IMG/VR virus record: IMGVR_UViG_3300030118_005586 | Location: 1 to 30,644 of that record | Source of the DNA: a virus | Length of the DNA stretch: 30,644 nt | Reading direction: 5' to 3' (one strand) | Part shown: positions 1-7,976 of the stretch, piece after piece | Numbering within the stretch: the first letter of the stretch is position 1 | Layout: every line of letters starts with the position of its first letter | Notes under the pieces: model-generated | Database searches by the model: none | Told to the model about the DNA's origin: nothing | What the model saw: only the letters and a program-made list of their open reading frames with translations | Translations under genes and position numbers: made by a program

Positions 1-150
1 AAGCTTTTTTTGCGCGTACGGGTTCCGGGTTTTTTGTTGCTGTTATAATTTTTTTTGTTTATAAATCTTTTTTATTGTTGCTACAATATATTTTAAAGTT
101 GTTTGTTGTTGTTATACGTGCAACAAAGTAACCCCTAAGGAGTTTTTACA
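1..150. other. Non-coding left end, candidate cos/terminase-binding and promoter region
   Basis: This AT-rich stretch has no open frame. It carries three similar elements, TTGTTGCTGTTATAAT (34-49), ATTGTTGCTACAATAT (74-89) and TTGTTGTTGTTATACG (103-118), spaced about 40 and 30 bases. The last is the 5' arm of a small hairpin, TTGTTG (106-111) against CAACAA (121-126). TGTTATAAT at 41-49 is an extended -10 box that could drive terS. The right end of the window carries an HNH endonuclease gene, which in cohesive-end phages usually sits by cos and terS, so the packaging site may lie here if the two ends join. That is inference; no cut site can be identified. Confidence 0.4.
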
Positions 151-612
151 ATGCCGGGACCTGCACCTAAAGATCCGCAAAAAAGACAAAGACGAGATAC
201 GCCTCAAGTTGAATTAGTACCTGATCAATTAGCAATTGTACCCAAAGCGCCAACTGGTTTATTAAAAAAATCAAAAGAACGTTGGCAAGTATTTTGGGAA
301 AGTCCGGTTTCAAAGATGGTTGATATGAATTCCGATATGCCGGCACTTGAAAGATTATTTTTTTTATACGACGAAAGATTAAGAGCAAGCAGAGGATTTA
401 GAAGGCAAAGAATGGTTGAAGGATCGCAAGGTCAATTAGTAGTAAATCCTTTAGCTAAGTTATTTAAAGATTTTGACGCAGAAATCAGACAGCTTGAAGA
501 TCGTTTTGGATTAACTCCTATGGCACGAATGCGTTTAGGTTTTACTTTTGGCGAAGCAGCCGGATCTTTAACAAACTTAAATAAATTATTAGAGGAAGAT
601 TTTAATGACTGA
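151..612 (+). CDS. terS: Terminase small subunit, P27-like family
   Basis: A 153-residue protein that should recognise phage DNA and load it onto the large terminase during head filling. The basic Pro/Arg-rich N-terminus (MPGPAPKDPQKRQRR) and the two blocks GSQGQLVVNPL (residues 91-101) and LTPMARMRLG (121-130) are typical of the P27 family found in HK97-like phages. A strong ribosome site, AAGGAG, lies 8 bases before the ATG at 151. The gene overlaps the large terminase gene by 8 bases, which implies translational coupling and confirms the usual terS-terL order. Family assignment is by motif reading only, but position and motifs agree well. Confidence 0.85.
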   Translation: MPGPAPKDPQKRQRRDTPQVELVPDQLAIVPKAPTGLLKKSKERWQVFWESPVSKMVDMNSDMPALERLFFLYDERLRASRGFRRQRMVEGSQGQLVVNPLAKLFKDFDAEIRQLEDRFGLTPMARMRLGFTFGEAAGSLTNLNKLLEEDFND

Positions 613-2059
613 GTTAGATCCGGGATCTCGAATAAAAGAAAATGAAGGCGATCGTGCAATTAGATTTATTGAAAAGTTTTGCGTGCATGGCGAAGGGGAT
701 TTTTTTGGTTTGCCGTTTCATTTAGAAGATTTTCAAAAAGATATTATTAGAGAGTTATATCAAAAGAAAAAAGATGGATCAAGAAAGTATAGAGAAGCAA
801 TGATCGGCCTTCCAAAAGGAAATGGTAAATCTGAATTAGCTGCTTCAATTGCTTGTTATGAATTATTAGGAAATAAAGTAACTTCTCCATTAGTTGCTGT
901 TGCTGCTGCAAGTTACGAACAAGCTTCGATCGTATTTAAAGGAATGCAAATAATGTGCAAAGAATCTTCTTACCTTAGAAAAGTTACAGAAGTATATGAA
1001 AAAGAAATTCAAATAATTAATAACCCGGGAAGAGCTTATCGAGTTGCAGCAGTTGCTGGAACAGCAGACGGCCAAAGAAATAGTTGTTTTATAGCAGACG
1101 AAATTCATGAATGGACAGGAAATAAAGAAAGAGTGCATTATGTTTTATCAAACAATACAGCTAAAAGAAAAGATGGTTTAATTTTAAATATTACAACAGC
1201 TGGATTTGATAAAGAAACTTTAGCGGGAAGATTATATGAAAAAGGAAAAAAGTTGCAAACTAAAGAAGTTATTGATGATGAATTCTTTTTTCATTGGTTA
1301 GAAGCAGATCCTGATGATGATCCGGAAAAACCTGAAACTTGGGCTAAATGTAATCCGGCGATCGCTGCAGGTTGGTGGGATATAAATAATATTAAAAGAA
1401 GATTCGAAGCTTTACCATTAAATGAATTTAAAAGATACCATTTAAACCAATGGACAAGATCCGATGACGAAGCTTGGATAACTGATAAAGATTGGCATGC
1501 GTGTTTAGGAGAGGTTGAATTTAATGTTAATGATCCAACTTGGCTAGGAGTTGATATGGCTTTAAGAAATGATTCAGTCGCAATAGTCGCTGTACAAAAA
1601 CACGAAGATGAAAAATATTATATAAAACCGAAAATATATAATCCTCTCGATGGAAAACTTGATTATGAAGAAATTGAAAATTATATTAAAACTATGGTTA
1701 AAAAATATAATGTTATTGAAGTTGCTTATGACTCTATGTTTTTTGAAAGATCAGCGCAAGTGTTGGCTGAAGCTAATTGTCCTATGACAGATTTTCCGCA
1801 AAGTCATTCTCGAATGGTGCCAGCTTGTGGATTAGCATGGACAATGATTAGTAATAAAGAAATTATTCATGCAGGAGAAGTTGATTTTACAGATCAAGTT
1901 TTAAGTGGAGCACAAAAACAAACTGATTCAGGTTGGCGAATCTCAAAAAATAAATCAAGGAGGAAAATTGACGGAGCAATTGCAATGGTTATGGCATTAG
2001 ATCGAGCAGCAAGGCCTAATGATCGCCCAACAGTTGTCCCAACAGTGATAAACTTATGA
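605..2059 (+). CDS. terL: Terminase large subunit (packaging ATPase and nuclease)
   Basis: A 484-residue motor that pumps DNA into the prohead and cuts it to length. The N-terminal ATPase has a Walker A motif GLPKGNGKSE (residues 68-77), a Walker B motif CFIADE (161-166) with the catalytic Glu at 166, and a likely coupling motif LNITTAG (194-200). The C-terminal RNase H-like nuclease shows acidic residues in GVDMA (D317), YDS (D376) and KIDGAIA (D456), so both activities look intact. The length is normal for the Terminase_1 family. Its start overlaps terS, and its stop overlaps the ATG of the next small gene. Confidence 0.95.
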   Translation: MTELDPGSRIKENEGDRAIRFIEKFCVHGEGDFFGLPFHLEDFQKDIIRELYQKKKDGSRKYREAMIGLPKGNGKSELAASIACYELLGNKVTSPLVAVAAASYEQASIVFKGMQIMCKESSYLRKVTEVYEKEIQIINNPGRAYRVAAVAGTADGQRNSCFIADEIHEWTGNKERVHYVLSNNTAKRKDGLILNITTAGFDKETLAGRLYEKGKKLQTKEVIDDEFFFHWLEADPDDDPEKPETWAKCNPAIAAGWWDINNIKRRFEALPLNEFKRYHLNQWTRSDDEAWITDKDWHACLGEVEFNVNDPTWLGVDMALRNDSVAIVAVQKHEDEKYYIKPKIYNPLDGKLDYEEIENYIKTMVKKYNVIEVAYDSMFFERSAQVLAEANCPMTDFPQSHSRMVPACGLAWTMISNKEIIHAGEVDFTDQVLSGAQKQTDSGWRISKNKSRRKIDGAIAMVMALDRAARPNDRPTVVPTVINL

Positions 2060-2202
2060 AAGACAATATAACAACTATAATTGAAATAGCAGGAGCTATT
2101 TTAATGACTTATGGAATTTGGCAATTCGATGAAAGAATTGCAATGATCTTTTTAGGATCTTTAATGATTCTCGGATCATATTTTTATTCTAGGAGAATTT
2201 GA
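2056..2202 (+). CDS. Small predicted membrane protein between terL and portal
   Basis: A 48-residue protein starting MKDNITTIIEIAGAILM and ending SYFYSRRI. It is dominated by two hydrophobic stretches (about residues 7-21 and 28-43) around a short charged turn FDERI, so it is probably a two-span membrane protein. The ATG lies inside the terL stop (TATGA arrangement) and its TGA overlaps the portal ATG (TGATG), so translation is coupled on both sides. Such tiny membrane genes between terminase and portal occur in other actinophages, but I do not recognise a named family and assign no function. Confidence 0.65.
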   Translation: MKDNITTIIEIAGAILMTYGIWQFDERIAMIFLGSLMILGSYFYSRRI

Positions 2203-3395
2203 TGAGCATTTTTAAAAGAATTGAAAAACGAGAAGCGTCTCTTAATACATTAACAGAACTTTTAAAGCAAAGAGGTGGAAGTCCGGGTTATACCGGAGAA
2301 ACCGTTAATGAAGCGAGCGCTTTATCTGTTTCAACAGTTATGGCTTGCGTTTCTTTATTAGCAGATTCAATTGCAGGTTTGCCATTAAATTTATTTAGAG
2401 AACAAGCCGGAAGAAAAATAGAATTAAGCAATACTGCATTTTTAGATAAACCAAATATTAATGAAATGCGGTTTGAAACTATTCATCAAATAATTTCATC
2501 ATTAGCAATTCATGGAAATAGTTATTCAATTATTGATCGAGATAAACAAGGAAGAGTAACAAATATCCAAAATATACATCCTTCGATCGTAAAAGTAAAA
2601 TTTAACGGATCAAAAAGATCATATCAAGTAAATAATAAAGTTGTTGATCCTGCAAATATGCTGCATATTTTATGGTTTAGCCAACCCGGACAAGCGCAAG
2701 GAATTAGTCCATTAAGAACAAACAAAAATACAATTGGTTTAGCTTTAGCAATGGAAAGACACGTTGCGCAATGGTACGGTCAAGGCGCAACTCCTTCTTC
2801 TGTTTTAGAAACAGAACACGATCTAACACCAGAACAAGCAAAAATGTTGCAAGAAAGCTGGAGTTTATCTCATAATATGAACAGAAAACCTGCAGTATTA
2901 ACCGGCGGCTTGCGTTGGAAAGCAATTCAAAGCGAAGCAGGATCTGAATTAGTTGCAGCTAGAGAATTACAAGTTTCGGAAATAGCAAGAATTTTTAGAG
3001 TACCTTCTAATATGATCAACGCGCAAGGTCCTTCAATGACATATTCAAATGTACAAAGTCAAGGTACAGCATTTTTAAGATTCACTTTATTACCTTGGAT
3101 TAATAGAGTTGAGCAAGCTTTAACTAGTTTATTTCCTCGTGGTCAATTTGTTAAGTTTGATGTTGGAGAATATTTACGATCCGATAAATTAACTCAAGTT
3201 AAAACACAACAAACAATGATCGCTTCAGGATTATTAACACCAAACGAAGCTAGGTTTGAACACGATCTGGAACCTTACGAAGGTGGAGATAAATTTGTTA
3301 TGGCACTTCCGGGAGCGCCAATGGCTACTCCGTTTGATCCGCCTCCGATAGGTGAAGACGAAGTTAAACCAGAAGACAACGAAAATGCCGTATAA
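2202..3395 (+). CDS. Portal protein, HK97 family
   Basis: A 397-residue portal, close to the roughly 420 residues of HK97 gp3. It forms the dodecameric ring at the head vertex through which DNA enters and leaves. Recognisable segments are the N-terminal helix VSTVMACVSLLADSIAGLPL (about residues 44-63), the HGNSY block, and EIARIFRVPSNMI, which is very characteristic of HK97-like portals. A TTG three bases upstream would extend the frame by one residue, but ATG at 2202 has AGGAG (2191-2195) at good spacing and overlaps the preceding stop. The 3' end overlaps the next gene by 11 bases. Confidence 0.92.
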   Translation: MSIFKRIEKREASLNTLTELLKQRGGSPGYTGETVNEASALSVSTVMACVSLLADSIAGLPLNLFREQAGRKIELSNTAFLDKPNINEMRFETIHQIISSLAIHGNSYSIIDRDKQGRVTNIQNIHPSIVKVKFNGSKRSYQVNNKVVDPANMLHILWFSQPGQAQGISPLRTNKNTIGLALAMERHVAQWYGQGATPSSVLETEHDLTPEQAKMLQESWSLSHNMNRKPAVLTGGLRWKAIQSEAGSELVAARELQVSEIARIFRVPSNMINAQGPSMTYSNVQSQGTAFLRFTLLPWINRVEQALTSLFPRGQFVKFDVGEYLRSDKLTQVKTQQTMIASGLLTPNEARFEHDLEPYEGGDKFVMALPGAPMATPFDPPPIGEDEVKPEDNENAV

Positions 3396-5148
3396 AATAA
3401 TTGAAAATCATCCGGACTGCGCTTATTTTGCAGTTATTAAAGAATCAGACGGCGAATTAATGGGTTGTCATCAAACAAAAGATAAAGCAAAAAAACAAAT
3501 AACAGCTTTAAATATTTCTGAGTACGATGAAAATGCAAAAAAGTATAAAACTAAAACAAAAAAAATTAAATATAACAGAGATGAAGGAGCACAAACTCCT
3601 GCGCCGAAAAAAGATCAAATAACAGGATCTGACAAAAATAAACCGGGATCTGCTGGATCAGGATCAGGTGCTTCAATTAAGTTTTCAGAAAAAACTTTAA
3701 AAAGTATTGAAGGCAGAATTGAAAAACACAATCAAGAAGTTGCTGATAAAGGTTTAGCAAGTTGGCGTAAATTAAAAATGGGTCAAGCTAAAAAAGTTGT
3801 GCGTAGAGGATTTGGAGCGTTTAGCAGTAGTCATAGACCCGGAATGAGCAGAGTCCAATGGGGTTTAGCAAGATTAAAAGCATTTAGTTATTTATTGTTA
3901 AATGATAAACCGCAAAACAGTAAATATACAACTGACAATGATATTCTTCCTAGCCAACATCCAAGATCTAGTAAAGAAAAAAAAGAAAATGAAAATATTG
4001 AATTAGAGTTAAGACAAGCGCCTTCAACAGTTCCGCCGGCTTGGATGATCGCAAACTTTAAAAAAGGTTTAAAGTTTTATGAAATGGGTTTAGGCGGTCA
4101 AGGTTTAGTTAGATCTACTATAGCAGACGCAAGAAAAGGCGCTGCAGGAGAAGCATTAGGAGAAACTAAGATAAGAAAAATGGCTGGTTGGTTTCCTCGT
4201 CATAAAATAGATTTAACTGCACCTAAAAATAATATAAACTCTAGTGAGTACGGTCCTAAACAAGATCCTCCAAAAAAAGCGCCGGGAATTACAGCTTGGC
4301 TTTTATGGGGAGGCGATGAAAACGGATCTGATCGAGCAGAAGAGTGGGCTGAAAGAAAAAGAGATCAATATAATAAACACGAAGAAGAAATGAAACGAAA
4401 CGCGCAAGAAAATATGGCTATTAACGCTAAACTTAAAAAAGAGAAAGAAGCAAGGGAGCATTTTGTGAGCACAGCAACAATTGAAAAAGAAGTCAGGCAT
4501 TTTAATGTTCAAGAAATAGAATGCAGAGATAACGAAGACGGATCATTAACATTAAAAGGTTATGCTTCTGTTTTTGAAGTGCAATACCCAGTTAATGATC
4601 AAAGAGGAAGTTATTTAGAAAGTATAAATCCCGGAGCATTTAAAAAAACTTTATCGGAAAGAGCAGATGTAAAACTTCTAGTAAATCACGACGGAGTTCC
4701 GTTAGCTAGAACACAATCAGGAACAATGGAGTTAAGAGAAGATCAGCACGGTTTATTTGTTGAAGCAACACTTGATCCTGAAAATCCTAAAGTTAAAGAA
4801 ATAAATTCAGCAATGAAGCGCGGCGATATGGACGAAATGAGTTTTGCTTTTGCTGCAGTTAGAGATGAATTTAATGAAGATTATAGTGAAAGAAATATTA
4901 AAGAAGTTAAGCTTTATGATGTTTCAGTTGTTACTTATCCGGCTTCAAGCGCAACTCATGCAAATATAAGATCTACTTTTGGAAGATTAAATGAATTATT
5001 AGATAGCGAAACAGATCCTGAAAATAAATTACAAGAAATAAGAAAAGTAGTGAATAACCTCGATCAAGTTGATGATCAAAAAGAAGTTTCTAAAAATAGT
5101 ATGTCAATAGATCAAGCTAAAAGAAAACTTGATTTATTGGATCTATAA
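3385..5148 (+). CDS. Multidomain head protein with C-terminal HK97-type prohead protease
   Basis: A 587-residue protein, far longer than a free prohead protease (about 225 residues). Residues 1-50 form a small domain (YKIIENHPDC, WxVIKESDG-like, ELMGCH) seen at the start of many phage head proteins. A Lys/Gly/Ser-rich linker follows, then two blocks common in uncharacterised phage structural proteins: GFGAFSSSHRPGMSR and, further on, ITAWLLWGGDENG. The last 227 residues are the protease: LKGYASVFEV, VNHDGVPLA with the likely catalytic His, and DEMSFAFAAV with the likely nucleophilic Ser. A GTG at 3352 is possible, but ATG 3385 gives the conserved N-terminus and overlaps the portal gene. Confidence 0.8.
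   Translation: MPYKIIENHPDCAYFAVIKESDGELMGCHQTKDKAKKQITALNISEYDENAKKYKTKTKKIKYNRDEGAQTPAPKKDQITGSDKNKPGSAGSGSGASIKFSEKTLKSIEGRIEKHNQEVADKGLASWRKLKMGQAKKVVRRGFGAFSSSHRPGMSRVQWGLARLKAFSYLLLNDKPQNSKYTTDNDILPSQHPRSSKEKKENENIELELRQAPSTVPPAWMIANFKKGLKFYEMGLGGQGLVRSTIADARKGAAGEALGETKIRKMAGWFPRHKIDLTAPKNNINSSEYGPKQDPPKKAPGITAWLLWGGDENGSDRAEEWAERKRDQYNKHEEEMKRNAQENMAINAKLKKEKEAREHFVSTATIEKEVRHFNVQEIECRDNEDGSLTLKGYASVFEVQYPVNDQRGSYLESINPGAFKKTLSERADVKLLVNHDGVPLARTQSGTMELREDQHGLFVEATLDPENPKVKEINSAMKRGDMDEMSFAFAAVRDEFNEDYSERNIKEVKLYDVSVVTYPASSATHANIRSTFGRLNELLDSETDPENKLQEIRKVVNNLDQVDDQKEVSKNSMSIDQAKRKLDLLDL
4465..5148 (+). CDS. Probable internal start yielding a free prohead protease
   Basis: Inside the long frame a GTG at 4465 is in frame and is preceded by AAGGGAG (4452-4458) at about 6 bases, a ribosome site as good as those of independent genes here. 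Starting there gives 227 residues (VSTATIEKEVRHFN...), nearly the length of the HK97 gp4 protease, and begins just before the protease fold. Lambda uses the same device for its overlapping C and Nu3 products. The motif and spacing are seen; use of the start is inferred. The free form would cleave the delta domain of the capsid protein and the long form could act as an accessory scaffold. Confidence 0.5.
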   Translation: MSTATIEKEVRHFNVQEIECRDNEDGSLTLKGYASVFEVQYPVNDQRGSYLESINPGAFKKTLSERADVKLLVNHDGVPLARTQSGTMELREDQHGLFVEATLDPENPKVKEINSAMKRGDMDEMSFAFAAVRDEFNEDYSERNIKEVKLYDVSVVTYPASSATHANIRSTFGRLNELLDSETDPENKLQEIRKVVNNLDQVDDQKEVSKNSMSIDQAKRKLDLLDL

Positions 5149-5226
5149 TAAGAAAAAATCGCGCCGCAATTAAGATTTTATTCTGATTTGCACCCGATAG
5201 AAAATAATAAATAATAGGAGAAACAA

Positions 5227-6585
5227 ATGAGCGAAGAGAAAAAAGAATTAACCTTGGTTGATAAACTCGTTGATTCAAGAAAAGCACTCCGTGATGAATT
5301 AGATTCTTTAGTTGCAAATGCAGAGGACGAAAAAAGAGAATTAAACGAAGACGAAGCTGCAGATTTTGAAGCTAAGAGCGCAAAAATCAAAGAAAAAGAT
5401 TCTTTAATCGAAGAAATGAGATCTATGGCAGACAGAGACAAAGAAGTTGAAGAGTCAAGAAAAGTTATGTCAATTGACAATGACGACCTAACTCCAGCTG
5501 TTGAAGTTATGTCAGAGCCAAAGACTTATTCTGAAGAAGGTCGCAACTCATTCTTGAAGGACGCTTTTGCTGCAAAAGTAAATGGCGATTATTCTGCACA
5601 AGAAAGAATTGTTAGACACCAAAAAGAAACTCAAGAAACTCGTGATATTGGAACAGACGCATTCGCAGGATTAGTTGTTCCTCAATATTTGACAGACAGA
5701 GTTGCATTAAAAGCTAGAGCGGGATCACCGTTTTACAATGCACTTCCTAAAGCACCTTTACCAGATAAAGGTATGAAGGTTGAACTCTCAAGAATAACAA
5801 CAGGAACTGAAGCTGCTTTTCAAGCAACTGAAAATGCTGGTGTTCAAGAAACAAATATGGACGATACACTTTATTCAGTTAATGTAAATACAATCGCTGG
5901 CCAACAAGATGTTTCACGTCAAGCAATCGAAAGAGGAACTGACGTTGAGCAAATTGTTCTAGGCGATCTTGTATCTGCATATTTCACAACTCTTGATGAA
6001 AAACTTATCAATGGTGATGGAACAAATAACACTCCTGTTGGAATCAGAAACGTTGCTGGAATAAATACAGTAACCTATACTGACGCAAGCCCAACAGTTG
6101 GAGAGTTATATCCAAAGCTTATTGACGGAATACAAAAAATTAATAGCAATAGATTTGCTGCTGCAACTGCAATTATTATGCACCCAAGAAGATGGGGTTT
6201 CCTATCTGCTGGAGTTGATGGTAATTCAAGACCATTAGTTTTGCCTGCTGGTAATCAGCCGGACAATGTTTATGGAGTTGGAGAAGCTGCAGGATATGGC
6301 CAAGTTGTTGGTCAAATTGCAGGTTTGCCAGTAATTGCTGACGCAAACATCACAACAGCTGATGGTGGCGGAAACGATCAGGATCAAATCTATATCGTTA
6401 AAGCAGACGATCATATTCTTTTCGAAGAATCAGGAGCACCATTTAAGCTTCGATTCGAAGATGTGGGATCTGGATCTTTAACAGTTAAGTGCGTTGTTTA
6501 TGGTTATGTTGCTTACGCAGCTGGCCGTTATCCAACAAGCATAACAAAAATTCAGGGAACAGGGTTAGTTACACCTTCTTTCTAA
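5227..6585 (+). CDS. Major capsid protein, HK97 fold, with N-terminal delta domain
   Basis: A 452-residue major head protein. The first 90 or so residues are highly charged and helical (KLVDSRKALRDEL, then many Glu/Lys) and match the scaffolding delta domain removed by the prohead protease. The fold follows: AFAGLVVPQYLTDRV at the start of the shell domain, AGSPFYNALPKAPL, ISRITTGTEAAFQ-like and TIAGQQDVSRQAIERG segments, then LINGDGTNNTPVGI and MHPRRWG. The exact cleavage site is not visible. The ATG has AGGAG 6 bases upstream. It uses more C-ending codons (ATC, CTC, TTC) than its neighbours, as expected for the most abundant product. Confidence 0.92.
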   Translation: MSEEKKELTLVDKLVDSRKALRDELDSLVANAEDEKRELNEDEAADFEAKSAKIKEKDSLIEEMRSMADRDKEVEESRKVMSIDNDDLTPAVEVMSEPKTYSEEGRNSFLKDAFAAKVNGDYSAQERIVRHQKETQETRDIGTDAFAGLVVPQYLTDRVALKARAGSPFYNALPKAPLPDKGMKVELSRITTGTEAAFQATENAGVQETNMDDTLYSVNVNTIAGQQDVSRQAIERGTDVEQIVLGDLVSAYFTTLDEKLINGDGTNNTPVGIRNVAGINTVTYTDASPTVGELYPKLIDGIQKINSNRFAAATAIIMHPRRWGFLSAGVDGNSRPLVLPAGNQPDNVYGVGEAAGYGQVVGQIAGLPVIADANITTADGGGNDQDQIYIVKADDHILFEESGAPFKLRFEDVGSGSLTVKCVVYGYVAYAAGRYPTSITKIQGTGLVTPSF

Positions 6586-6597
6586 TTAAATAAATTT

Positions 6598-6632
6598 GGT
6601 TAAGGTGGATCTGGCAACAGATCTGCCTGACC
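6598..6632 (+). promoter_or_regulatory. Intercistronic hairpin with GNRA tetraloop after the capsid gene
   Basis: GGTGGATCTG (6604-6613) pairs with CAGATCTGCC (6618-6627) around a GCAA tetraloop, and GGTTA (6598-6602) continues the stem with TGACC (6628-6632) past one bulged A. That is 15 pairs, several G.U. No T-run follows, so it is not a classical terminator. It may act as an mRNA-stabilising or processing element that sets the capsid message apart from the downstream head genes. Confidence 0.6.
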
Positions 6633-6647
6633 ATATAAGGAAAAATT

Positions 6648-6803
6648 ATGGCAAAAGATAATGAAATGATAAATGCTTTATTAGCAGAGCTTAAACATTA
6701 TGAAACTTTTAAAAACAAAAAAAGGGCAGACGAAGTTAAAGCGGAATTAAAAAAAGCTGGCTGGAAAGCACCTAAAGAAAAAACAGAGACAAAAAAGAAA
6801 TAG
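6648..6803 (+). CDS. Small lysine-rich protein after the capsid gene
   Basis: A 51-residue, strongly basic and probably helical protein: MAKDNEMINALLAELKHYETF followed by a Lys-rich tail ending TETKKK. It is preceded by AAGGA at 6638-6642 and lies between the capsid gene and the connector gene. Short charged proteins with the same look (a MAK start, an LRAEL-type helix, a basic tail) are common directly after the capsid gene in actinophages, but their role is not established. A head-associated or DNA-contacting role is only a guess. Confidence 0.65.
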   Translation: MAKDNEMINALLAELKHYETFKNKKRADEVKAELKKAGWKAPKEKTETKKK

Positions 6804-6809
6804 GTTTTA

Positions 6810-7427
6810 ATGGCGATCACTAATGGTTATTGCGCATTGTCAGAACTTAAAGCTTATATTGGAATTACAGATTCTAATGACGATAATCAGTTGGAAGACG
6901 CTGTAAATTCTGCAAGCAGACAAATTGATTCTTATTGCAGACGTAGGTTTTTCGTCGATGGCGGCGCAAGCAGTAGAAAATATATAGCAAAAGATATTTT
7001 TAATTTATATACAGACGATTTTTCAAATAACGATCCAACTGTAAAAATTGACACGAACGATGATGGAACTTTTGATTTAACTTTAGCTGCGGCTGATTTT
7101 GAGCTGCACCCTTTAAATGGATTAGCTAATGGAATTGAAGGTTTGCCATTTAATAAAATAGTTTTAATGGACACAGCTTCTGACACTTTTCCTACTCACG
7201 ATCGTAGGGCAAGAGTTCAAGTTACTGCAACTTGGGGTTTTGCTGCAGTACCTGAGCCAATCAGACAAGCTACTTTAGCTTTATCTTCTGAATTATTTAC
7301 AATGGCTACTACACCTTTAGGAGTTGCTGGAGTTTCTGAATTTGGTGTTGTTATGTTAAGAGAAAACAGAAAAATAACAACTATGATCAAAGACTACAGA
7401 AGAGGTGATGGTTTTGGCGTCGCTTAG
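6810..7427 (+). CDS. Head-tail connector, gp6-like adaptor
   Basis: A 205-residue protein. The N-terminal helices CALSELKAYIGITDSNDDNQLEDAVNS and QIDSYCRRRF (given as separate blocks around residues 8-45) match the gp6/gp15-like adaptors that bind under the portal in HK97-like phages. The gene stands at the expected place, after the capsid gene and before the tail-completion genes. A β-rich insertion (residues about 50-130) precedes a C-terminal helix TMIKDYRRGDGFG. The start at ATG 6810 has only a weak ribosome site (AAATAGG), so coupling with the preceding gene is likely. It overlaps the next gene by 20 bases. Confidence 0.75.
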   Translation: MAITNGYCALSELKAYIGITDSNDDNQLEDAVNSASRQIDSYCRRRFFVDGGASSRKYIAKDIFNLYTDDFSNNDPTVKIDTNDDGTFDLTLAAADFELHPLNGLANGIEGLPFNKIVLMDTASDTFPTHDRRARVQVTATWGFAAVPEPIRQATLALSSELFTMATTPLGVAGVSEFGVVMLRENRKITTMIKDYRRGDGFGVA

Positions 7428-7833
7428 TTCAGTTAGAGATGGTTTAAAAACAACAATTGAAAATGTATCTGCTTTAAGAGTACATGATACAATTCCAGAT
7501 ATTATAAACCCTCCGGGAGTTGTTATTTCTCCCGATCGTATTGAATTCGCAACTTCAATGCAAAGAGGTTTTGATGAATACAATTTTGACTTGCTTGTCC
7601 TAGTCAGCAGGGCTAGTAGCAGATCGGGACAAGATGAACTTGACTCTTATATAACTGGATCAGGATCTAATAGTATAAGACAAGTTATTTTTAACAATGC
7701 TACATTAGGATTATCGGAAACTGACGCATTCGTTGAGTCAATGACCGGATATAATGCTAGTTATGAAGCAAACGGTAGAGCGCTTATTGGCGCAAACCTA
7801 AGCGTTAAAGTTATAACTAAAGGAACAGCATGA
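7408..7833 (+). CDS. Probable head closure or tail-completion protein
   Basis: A 141-residue protein read as ASLSSVRDGLKTTIENVSAL, then IPDIINPPGVVISP and a mixed α/β body. This layout (an N-terminal helix, a Pro-rich turn, strands of alternating hydrophobics) resembles the small tail-terminator or neck proteins next to the gp6-like gene in actinophages; no specific family is certain. GTG 7405, ATG 7408 and TTG 7414 are all possible; AGAGG at 7401-7405 is better spaced for the TTG. Codons 7591-7614 contain a stretch found again, with one mismatch, in the non-coding hairpin at 23241-23264. Confidence 0.6.
   Translation: MVLASLSSVRDGLKTTIENVSALRVHDTIPDIINPPGVVISPDRIEFATSMQRGFDEYNFDLLVLVSRASSRSGQDELDSYITGSGSNSIRQVIFNNATLGLSETDAFVESMTGYNASYEANGRALIGANLSVKVITKGTA
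7591..7614 (+). repeat. 24-base repeat, coding copy
   Basis: TTGCTTGTCCTAGTCAGCAG followed by GGCT. The same 24 bases recur at 23241-23264 with one change (T to A at the sixth base). Here the repeat provides the 5' arm of a local stem, CTTGTCC (7594-7600) with GGACAAG (7627-7633). The codons used (GTC, CTA, GTC, AGC, AGG) are uncommon in this AT-rich genome. Confidence 0.8.
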
Positions 7834-7976
7834 AAGTAAAAATTATATCTGACAAATTAGTTTTAGGAAAAAAAGATGAAGTAATTGATCTTGATAATGG
7901 TCAAGCCGAGTCTTTAATTAAATCAGGTCACGTTAAAGAAGTAAAAGCAAAGAAAAAAGTTAAGGACAAAAAATAA
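7830..7976 (+). CDS. Small basic protein upstream of the tail-tube genes
   Basis: A 48-residue protein MKVKIISDKLVLGKKDEVID followed by a helix and a Lys-rich tail ending KKVKDKK. Its ATG overlaps the previous stop (ATGA) and its TAA overlaps the next ATG (TAATG), so it is translationally coupled on both sides. The short β-turn-β start with GKKDEV resembles the small proteins with a receiver-like strand pair found between neck and tail-tube genes in other phages. I do not recognise a named family; the coupling argues for a morphogenetic role. Confidence 0.6.
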   Translation: MKVKIISDKLVLGKKDEVIDLDNGQAESLIKSGHVKEVKAKKKVKDKK

